From contig NZ_JAKEUQ010000017.1 in NCBI RefSeq assembly GCF_022397955.1, positions 1 to 64,000 of the forward strand: a stretch of 64,000 nt of DNA, written 5' to 3'. Shown here one piece after another: positions 58,208 to 64,000 of this stretch (its first letter is position 1; each line of letters starts with the position of its first letter). Below the pieces are notes generated by a model. That model ran no database searches, was not told the DNA's origin, and saw nothing but the letters and a program-made list of their open reading frames with translations. Position numbers and translations under genes: made by a program. This stretch comes from Vibrio sp. Isolate32. Its GTDB lineage: Bacteria; Pseudomonadota; Gammaproteobacteria; Enterobacterales; Vibrionaceae.

Positions 58208-58497
58208 GTCTAAGCTTCCGGCTTATATCCCTATCTTTAGGGTTTCACGATATAAAATAAGTTATACAAATTAGTGATCTTAATTCCAACAATTCACTAA
58301 AAAAACGTTATATCACGCCTAAAAAAATGTCACACTATATTTTTGTGCTTGTATTTCATGCTGATTATTTACGTCGAGAATCAAGTAATATTGCGTATAA
58401 AAACAGGCGCCATTTGTTATACTCATCGCATAATCATCGTTAGCCGTACTGCCTGATTATAGGGTAAGCGAGCCGACGAAATAATAATCAAAATACA

Positions 58498-59334
58498 ATG
58501 AGTAATGTCATGTCTTTATTAGCGAAAGGAACACTCAAGAAGATGAGCGCGTCCCTTGATGGCGCGGTAACCTACCGTTTGCCTGTAGGCGAAGAGTTTG
58601 TAGAGCTAAACCCTCTGATTGGTAAAACCATCAACCTGACTCACACTGGTAATATTTTTTGCTGCTCTTGTGGTAAGAAAACCAAGAAAAGCTACTCTCA
58701 AGGCCACTGCTTTGTATGTATGAAAAAGCTAGCAAGCTGCGACATGTGCATCATGAAGCCAGAGACTTGCCACTACGATGAAGGCACCTGTCGTGAGCCT
58801 GAATGGGGCGAAGCAAACTGCATGGTTGATCACTTCGTTTACCTGTCGAACACATCAAGCCTAAAAGTGGGAATTACTCGCCATACGCAGATCCCTACCC
58901 GTTGGATTGACCAAGGCGCAACGCAAGGCCTACCGATCCTTAAAGTTAAGACTCGCCAAATCTCTGGCCTGATTGAAGTTGAATTAGCAAAACACATTGC
59001 TGATAAGACCAACTGGCGCACACTGCTGAAAGGCGATGGCGACGACATGGAACTCGTAGAGAAAGCAAAAAAGCTGCTTCCACTGGTTGAAGATAAGATC
59101 CAAAAGATTAAAGCAAAATTCGGAGATGACGCTATCGAAGTATTGAGTGAGGACATCACTTCACTAAGCTACCCAGTTGAACAGCACCCAGTGAAGATTG
59201 TTTCGCATAACTTTGATAAGAATCCTGAAGTATCTGGCGTGCTGCAAGGCATTAAAGGCCAATACCTAATCCTAGATACGGGCGTAATTAATATCCGTAA
59301 ATTTGGTTCTTACGAAGTTGAGGTTTCTGCTTAA
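58498..59334 (+). CDS. DUF2797 family protein, zinc-rich with GIY-YIG-like region
   Basis: A 278-residue protein, cysteine-rich at about 53-105 (FCCSCGKKTKK, GHCFVCMKKLASCDMC, CHYDEGTC), then VYLSNTSSLKVGITR (about 118), which resembles the GIY-YIG-like core of the DUF2797 family. A C-terminal beta-rich part follows. Zn binding and nucleic-acid interaction are inferred. The start at 58498 or ATG 58510 cannot be decided. A terminator follows at 59363. Confidence 0.85.
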   Translation: MSNVMSLLAKGTLKKMSASLDGAVTYRLPVGEEFVELNPLIGKTINLTHTGNIFCCSCGKKTKKSYSQGHCFVCMKKLASCDMCIMKPETCHYDEGTCREPEWGEANCMVDHFVYLSNTSSLKVGITRHTQIPTRWIDQGATQGLPILKVKTRQISGLIEVELAKHIADKTNWRTLLKGDGDDMELVEKAKKLLPLVEDKIQKIKAKFGDDAIEVLSEDITSLSYPVEQHPVKIVSHNFDKNPEVSGVLQGIKGQYLILDTGVINIRKFGSYEVEVSA

Positions 59335-59362
59335 ACAGCAGAGCACCATTACAAGTGAGATA

Positions 59363-59402
59363 CAAAAATGCCCTGATGCTTCTGCTTCAGGGCATTTTTA
59401 TT
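59363..59402 (+). terminator. Rho-independent terminator after DUF2797 gene
   Basis: AAAAATGCCCTGA and TCAGGGCATTTTT pair around the loop TGCTTCTGCT. It may serve the converging remnant GGDEF gene. Confidence 0.9.
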
Positions 59403-59443
59403 TTAGATAGAACGCTCCGCTTTAAAAAAATAACGAGAAAAGG

Positions 59444-59817
59444 CTAGAGCGCGACCATATCTCCATCTACACAGTTTTTACCATTGGCTTTGGCGCGATA
59501 AAAAGATTGATCGGTGAGATTAACCAGAGCATCAATCGTCATGCCTTCTTCACACGCACGGCTATCGCTCACTCCAATACTGACACTCGAATTGAATCGA
59601 ATCTGTTCATCAATTTTGAACTCAGCTTGATTAAACTGTTGGCGAATTTGTTCAGAGATTTTATATGGCATTTCTGCCGTTGCATTCGGAATGAAGACAA
59701 TAAACTCTTCACCACCCCAGCGACCCGCGACGTCACCGAGCATGTGACCGTATGTATCATTAATCGATTTAGAATCATCAATATCGAGCAGCATACACAC
59801 TTCAATGGCACATTTTA
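59444..59817 (-). pseudogene. Remnant diguanylate cyclase (GGDEF) gene
   Basis: Only the GGDEF domain core remains: MLLDIDDSKSINDTYGHMLG, RWGGEEFIVFIPN, and AKANGKNCVDGDMV. The 5' part is missing, and about 20 residues that normally lie between the GHMLGD region and GRWGGEEF are absent, so the domain has an internal deletion. The fragment starts beside the LysR stop codon (frame runs to about 59817), so the LysR gene may have been joined to the old gene by a deletion. The catalytic fold is unlikely to be active. Confidence 0.8.
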
Positions 59818-60699
59818 CTCATCCCAGTCAGAGAAATAACCTAATAAGAAGTCTATAGCTAGCCGCGCTCGCTGAGGCAAAAAGCGTCGGTTCTGATAAA
59901 CAATCCAACTGCTTGTACCCGAACCCCAATACTCTTCTAGCACAGGAACCAGCTTGCCATTGGTTAGCCCACCATTAAAACTGCTTCTAGGAAGGTACAC
60001 AACGCCAAGCCCCTCTTCACACGCTTTCAGTACCGCGCTTGAATTGTTACTTCTCCAACGACCATGCACTCTTACCGCATTCATTGGCTTTCCATTTTGC
60101 TCAAACAACCATTGATCACTATTGGCAATAATACAGCTGTGTTGTTTTAACTGTTCTGGATGAGTGGGGGCGCCATATTGATCGATATACGCTTTACTCG
60201 CCGCCGCTGCCATTGGGCGATCAACCAACTTTCTTGCCACCAGCCCTGAGTCATCTAACCGACCGTAACGAATCGCGAAGTCGATACCGTCTTCAATAAA
60301 GTTCACCATCTTGGTGTTGAAGTTCATTTCAATGGTTAGATCTGGATGAGACTTTGCAAACTCCATCAGCGCTGCCGCGACATGATTCTCGGCAAATGCG
60401 CCCGCAGCACTAACACGCAATGTACCGCTAAGCTGAGTTTGTTGTGACGTAACTTGCTCATTGGCTTGTTGCAGCCCGATAACTAAATCTTTGCACTGTT
60501 GATAGTAAGTATGTCCAGACTCAGTCAGGCTTACCATGCGTGTTGAACGGGCAAGCAAAGCCACCCCAACTCGCTCTTCCAACCTTGAAACTTGTCGACT
60601 CACATGGCTGGTGCTGCAACCTAACTGCTTAGCGGCCGCAGAAAAACCGTGGCATTCGGCAACCGCAACGAATTCGTTAATCCCTTCAAAACTATCCAT
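59815..60699 (-). CDS. LysR-family transcriptional regulator
   Basis: A 294-residue regulator: winged helix about 1-60 (FVAVAECHGFSAAAKQLGCS, SHVSRQVSRLEERVGVALLA) and a substrate-binding domain about 90-290. Divergently placed, 207 bases from the DJ-1-like gene, which is the usual geometry of a LysR target; direct control of that gene is inferred. The C-terminal end abuts the remnant GGDEF gene. Confidence 0.92.
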   Translation of the reverse strand: MDSFEGINEFVAVAECHGFSAAAKQLGCSTSHVSRQVSRLEERVGVALLARSTRMVSLTESGHTYYQQCKDLVIGLQQANEQVTSQQTQLSGTLRVSAAGAFAENHVAAALMEFAKSHPDLTIEMNFNTKMVNFIEDGIDFAIRYGRLDDSGLVARKLVDRPMAAAASKAYIDQYGAPTHPEQLKQHSCIIANSDQWLFEQNGKPMNAVRVHGRWRSNNSSAVLKACEEGLGVVYLPRSSFNGGLTNGKLVPVLEEYWGSGTSSWIVYQNRRFLPQRARLAIDFLLGYFSDWDE

Positions 60700-60906
60700 A
60701 CTTAACCTACTCGCGTTTTATCTTTGCTATATGGCAACAATGTTTTGCCTTTTAAGCATATTATCACCTAAATGATTTGGAACTAGTATTAGATGTAACA
60801 AGACGGCGATAGCCAAGTCACAGTGCACAGGTTAACACCAAGCACGAGTGCTTAGAGAAAAACGCCAACATCTAACGAGAAGAACAGCAGCTCAAAGGGA
60901 CGAATC

Positions 60907-61578
60907 ATGAAAAAAATACTAATTCCAGTAACTAACCACGCGACACTTGGCGAGACAGATGAAGCGAACGGCACTTATGCTCCAGAACTTACCCACGCTC
61001 TGAAAGAGATCCTAGCTGCTGGGTTCGAATACGACATTACTTCTATCAATGGCGGCAAAGCACCGCTGTACGGAACTGATATTGAAGGAGATACGGTTAA
61101 TGCTGAAATCTTGGCGAATGATGACTTCCAAAACCGCATAAACAACACGATTCCAGTAAGCCAAATCAATGCAGACAGCTATGATGCGATCTTCTACCCA
61201 GGTGGTTTTGGCCTGCTTTCAGACCTAGCGTCTAACGATCAATTTGCTAGCATCGCTGCCAAGCATTATGAAGACGGTGGCGTTGTCGCGGCAGTATGTC
61301 ACGGCCCAGCAGCCCTACTACCTATCGTACTGAGCAATGGCGAAACACTTCTGAGCTCTAAATCAGTGACTGGCTTTACACGTGAAGAAGAGATCGACTT
61401 TGGCACCATCAACGACATTCCATTCCTACTGGAAGAGTCGCTAGCTCGCGGGGCAGCACGTTTCAACAAGGTTCAACCTTGGCAAGAGCTTGTGATTGCT
61501 GATGAGCGAGTGATCACCGGTCAAAACCCAACAAGCGCACACGCTGTAGGTGTGGCGATTGTTGAACACCTTTCTTAA
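60907..61578 (+). CDS. DJ-1/PfpI-family (HchA-like) protein
   Basis: A 223-residue type 1 glutamine amidotransferase-like protein. The nucleophile elbow AAVCHGPAAL gives Cys131 and His132, with Glu27 in the TYAPELTHAL region, so the catalytic residues of HchA/DJ-1-like enzymes (glyoxalase III or deglycase activities) are kept. AAAGGG precedes the ATG. Divergent from LysR and followed by a bidirectional terminator at 61646. Confidence 0.9.
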   Translation: MKKILIPVTNHATLGETDEANGTYAPELTHALKEILAAGFEYDITSINGGKAPLYGTDIEGDTVNAEILANDDFQNRINNTIPVSQINADSYDAIFYPGGFGLLSDLASNDQFASIAAKHYEDGGVVAAVCHGPAALLPIVLSNGETLLSSKSVTGFTREEEIDFGTINDIPFLLEESLARGAARFNKVQPWQELVIADERVITGQNPTSAHAVGVAIVEHLS

Positions 61579-61645
61579 TCGAGCAATAGCTTGATAGGTC
61601 TATAGCTTGTCCGACTCACTGACGCGAGTCACCTAAGCAAGGTCA

Positions 61646-61698
61646 AAAAAAAGAGCATACTCCCGATTCAATATTCTTGAGAGAAGTATGCTCTTTTC
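61646..61698. terminator. Bidirectional terminator
   Basis: AAGAGCATACT and AGTATGCTCTT pair over a loop of about 24 bases, with A-run before and TTT after. It serves the converging DJ-1 and PLP-enzyme genes. Confidence 0.85.
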
Positions 61699-61716
61699 TA
61701 ATTCTGTAACCCGCTT

Positions 61717-62952
61717 TTAGTGATTTCTAACAATGCCCTCGAGCACGTTGAACAGTAGGTCAATCTCTTCAATCGAGTTGTAATGCATACAGCCAATACG
61801 CACTACACCCTGCTCTTCAATACCTAACTGCTTCACCAAACCTAATGCGTAGAAGTGTCCGTTCCACACACAGATATTATGCTCGCCCAGCTTCTTAGCG
61901 ATAAACTCTGGTGAGTGATTATCAAAGGTGATGGCGAATGTTGGCGTTCTTAGGTTCGAATCAAATTCCGTCTTACCGTAGAGTTTAACCCCTTCTAGAT
62001 CGCCCAAGCGTTTTAGGAAGTACTCGCTCAGCTGGCTTTCATGCTTGTTATAAAGCGCGTAGCTTTGCTCTAGGCGAGAACGTAATGAGTCGGTTGGCTC
62101 ACCAAACTGTGCCAAATAATCCACCGCAGCAATCACACCCGCTAGGCCTTCAAAACTTTGCGTTCCTGTTTCAAAACGTCCAGGCCCGATGTTAGTGGCA
62201 GGCTCAACCTTGTATGGCTTTAGCGTATGTAGCCATTGAGGCGCCACGTAAGCAATACCAACGTGAGGGCCAAAAAACTTGTAAGCCGAACACGCTAAGA
62301 AGTCACAGTTTAACTGCTGAACATCAATCAAATGGTGTGGTGCATAATGAACAGCATCCACATACACCTGAGCGCCGTGTTGGTGTGCAAGCTCGATAAC
62401 TTTCGCGACATCAACAATTGAGCCCGTGGTGTTTGACGCAAAGGTCACAGCAACCAGTTTGGTTTTCTCGTTCAGTAACGATTCGAAGTGTGCCATGTCT
62501 AGGCTGCAATCTGACTCGTCGACACGAACTTGGCGAACAATCGCGCCCTTGTCGTCTGCTGCTTGTTGCCAGCTCGATACATTCGAGTAGTGGTCTAGCG
62601 CGGTAACAATCACCTCATCGCCAGCTTGCCAATCGCGGCTGATCGCTCGGCTAAGCTGAAATGTCAGCGAGGTCATGTTAGCACCAAACACAACATTGCC
62701 AGAAGATTCGGCATTCAGTAACGCTTGCACTGACTCTCGCGCTTGCTGCATCAAGCCTGTCGTCTTCTGGCTCGAAAAGTAGTGGCCGCCCAAGTTGGAA
62801 TTAAAGTGGCCAAGGTATTCTGTCATCGACGCAAGAACATTCTCAGGAACCTGAGAGCCACCCGGGCCATCAAAAAAGGTAACTGGCTTACCGTCGTGGT
62901 ATTGGCCTAGCGCACTGAACTGCTGGCGTACATCATTAAGAGTGAAGGACAT
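61717..62952 (-). CDS. SufS/CsdA-like class V PLP enzyme lacking catalytic cysteine
   Basis: A 411-residue fold-type I PLP enzyme of the cysteine desulfurase-like group. The PLP lysine is Lys225 (CSAYKFFGPH), Asp199 and His202 are in YVDAVHYAPHH, and His121 is in ALDHYSNVSSW. The site that holds the desulfurase cysteine (SufS RTGHHCAMP) reads VWNGHFYALG, so that cysteine is absent and desulfuration by the usual mechanism is unlikely. AAGGA lies 8 bases before the ATG at 62952. It overlaps the dioxygenase gene by 17 bases and is translated with it. Confidence 0.88.
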   Translation of the reverse strand: MSFTLNDVRQQFSALGQYHDGKPVTFFDGPGGSQVPENVLASMTEYLGHFNSNLGGHYFSSQKTTGLMQQARESVQALLNAESSGNVVFGANMTSLTFQLSRAISRDWQAGDEVIVTALDHYSNVSSWQQAADDKGAIVRQVRVDESDCSLDMAHFESLLNEKTKLVAVTFASNTTGSIVDVAKVIELAHQHGAQVYVDAVHYAPHHLIDVQQLNCDFLACSAYKFFGPHVGIAYVAPQWLHTLKPYKVEPATNIGPGRFETGTQSFEGLAGVIAAVDYLAQFGEPTDSLRSRLEQSYALYNKHESQLSEYFLKRLGDLEGVKLYGKTEFDSNLRTPTFAITFDNHSPEFIAKKLGEHNICVWNGHFYALGLVKQLGIEEQGVVRIGCMHYNSIEEIDLLFNVLEGIVRNH

Positions 62953-63592
62953 TGCGCGCATCCTTAGCCGTTAGAACAAACACATCCATGTAACCCATCT
63001 CGTCGTGGTCTATGGTGCGAATTGGTTGTGCGTTGTGCCATAGCTTACTGTCTGCAAGCATTGCGACTTCGCCATCTTCAAGCACTTTTCTAAAGAACGG
63101 TGCTTCATGAGAATCTTGGTACAGCATGATTTCGCCGCCAACAATGTTATGACGGTTCACGCCAATTAACGCGATGTGGTCGAAGCCATCTTGGTGCACG
63201 CCTTCTGGCGCAACCTGTGTCTCTTCATAAATGGCAGCGATACGAATTTGGTGGATTTCGATTTCTTGTCCGTCTTCAAGCCCGTTGGTTTCAATAAACA
63301 GTTCACACATTTCTTGCATGCCTTCGCTGCTTAGGATAGGCGCTTCAATTGGCTCGAATTGACGAACAACATCACCTTGAAAGTGATTGATGTCTTCAGA
63401 CTGAACGAAGTTATGTTTGTCTAGCTCAACGACTTGTCCATTACTGAATTCAACCACAGAGTACCTTCTCAATCGGTACTGTCCGTCTGCGTGCTCTGTG
63501 CTAGGTAGCTTAGAGAAAGAAGGTGACAGCTCCTTAACCGCGTGGTTACTGAGATGGGTAATATGTAGGGTGTTTTCGTGAGCGTGTAACAT
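62936..63592 (-). CDS. 2OG-Fe(II) dioxygenase family protein (PF10014-type, amino-acid hydroxylase-like)
   Basis: A 218-residue protein starting MLHAHENTLHITHLS, with AAGGAG six bases before ATG 63592 (an ATG one codon upstream is too close). The metal triad is His133-x-Asp135 (GVHQDGFD) and His186 (LWHNAQPI), with Arg192 as likely 2-oxoglutarate contact. The group contains L-isoleucine 4-hydroxylase of Bacillus, so the substrate may be a free amino acid. The next gene overlaps by 17 bases, so its product probably acts on the hydroxylated product (inference). Confidence 0.88.
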   Translation of the reverse strand: MLHAHENTLHITHLSNHAVKELSPSFSKLPSTEHADGQYRLRRYSVVEFSNGQVVELDKHNFVQSEDINHFQGDVVRQFEPIEAPILSSEGMQEMCELFIETNGLEDGQEIEIHQIRIAAIYEETQVAPEGVHQDGFDHIALIGVNRHNIVGGEIMLYQDSHEAPFFRKVLEDGEVAMLADSKLWHNAQPIRTIDHDEMGYMDVFVLTAKDARNVLHS

Positions 63593-64000
63593 CATCGACT
63601 CCTTAATGATTGTTAATTTACTTTCGATATTTAACGTTTTGTTTACATAAAGGATACTTGAAGATCTTGCCAAATCAATAATAAACAATCATTTATCCCG
63701 TCAGAAATAAAAATTAAGATAGTAAAACCAACTTTAAAATCAAAAGCAGTGCATAACACCAGAATAAAAGATGACCAGCTCTTAAAACTAGCACACTTCA
63801 CTAGCCAGTTATAAACACCTTTAAAATCAATTTAAACGATATTATTAACTAGCACGCTGTGTTTATTATTTTACCAGCCATTTCCCACCAATACGCCAGC
63901 CACTGCATCAAGGCTCATCCCTCTATTTCGACATACTTTATTTGTATGTTTTTGCACATCGAAATACGACCTACCTATCAGTGGCCAAGCTATTGATTGT
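63593..64000. other. AT-rich region upstream of the dioxygenase gene
   Basis: The last 408 bases hold the presumed promoter of the dioxygenase/PLP operon. No coding frame with a ribosome site is recognised, and no hairpin is strong enough to name. The window ends before the next gene. Confidence 0.5.

Overview
The window reads as chromosomal DNA of a Vibrio (Vibrionaceae). Moderate G+C, the pheS-pheT pair, a hut histidine-degradation cluster, a long-form purC, a sulA gene under a LexA box, GGDEF proteins and many Vibrio-type DUF families (DUF3581, DUF2760, DUF3334, DUF2786, DUF2797) all point there. Species-level assignment is not possible from reading alone. I saw no rRNA, tRNA, CRISPR array or prophage.

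Layout. 1-1.2 kb: the 3' end of an IS66-type transposase and its right terminus, which cuts the end of a small secreted-protein gene paired with a second hypothetical gene. 1.4-4.9 kb: pheT and pheS (minus strand). 5.2-10.9 kb: a three-gene envelope operon (RND/MMPL permease, LolA-like periplasmic protein, outer-membrane beta-barrel) with its TetR regulator; a 13-bp palindrome related to TGACGATTCGTCA occurs at both promoters. 11.2-12.7 kb: two overlapping replication-initiation-like genes (DnaT-like, then possibly a helicase-loader-like protein). 12.8-24.8 kb: two beta-barrel proteins, the giant helicase HrpA, a PhoD-like phosphatase operon, TerB, a DEDDh exonuclease and a CHASE-GGDEF protein. 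25.1-30.8 kb: a DUF2760/Hsp70/Hsp70-DUF3731 chaperone cluster. 31.4-37.9 kb: hutC, hutI, hutG, hutU, hutH with two HutC-like operators. 38-44.3 kb: DUF3581, an ICMT-like methyltransferase, ydiJ, DUF3334 and DUF2786. 44.3-46.7 kb: an OmpA-type lipoprotein whose start is out of frame, a nested-hairpin intergenic region, a Sel1-TM-J-domain protein and a small zinc-ribbon-like protein. 46.7-54.7 kb: a repeat-rich spacer, SOS-regulated sulA, PurR-regulated purC, an HrpB-like helicase, malic enzyme and sanA. 54.8-64 kb: a VcINDY-like transporter, a broken glpM, a diguanylate cyclase, DUF2797, a remnant GGDEF gene, a LysR/DJ-1 divergent pair, and a 2OG-Fe dioxygenase overlapping a SufS-like PLP enzyme that lacks the catalytic cysteine.

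How genes work together. The hut genes encode the route from histidine to glutamate (HutH, HutU, HutI, HutG) under HutC. The 6-10 kb operon looks like an inner-membrane-to-outer-membrane lipid or lipoprotein trafficking system. The Hsp70 cluster looks like a specialised chaperone set without an adjacent classical DnaJ or GrpE. The 61.7-63.6 kb pair looks like an uncharacterised amino-acid hydroxylation and PLP-dependent conversion module.

Three reading-frame breaks (one in the lipoprotein start, two in glpM) may be real decay or assembly indels; this cannot be decided from one sequence. Several genes appear to use TTG starts.
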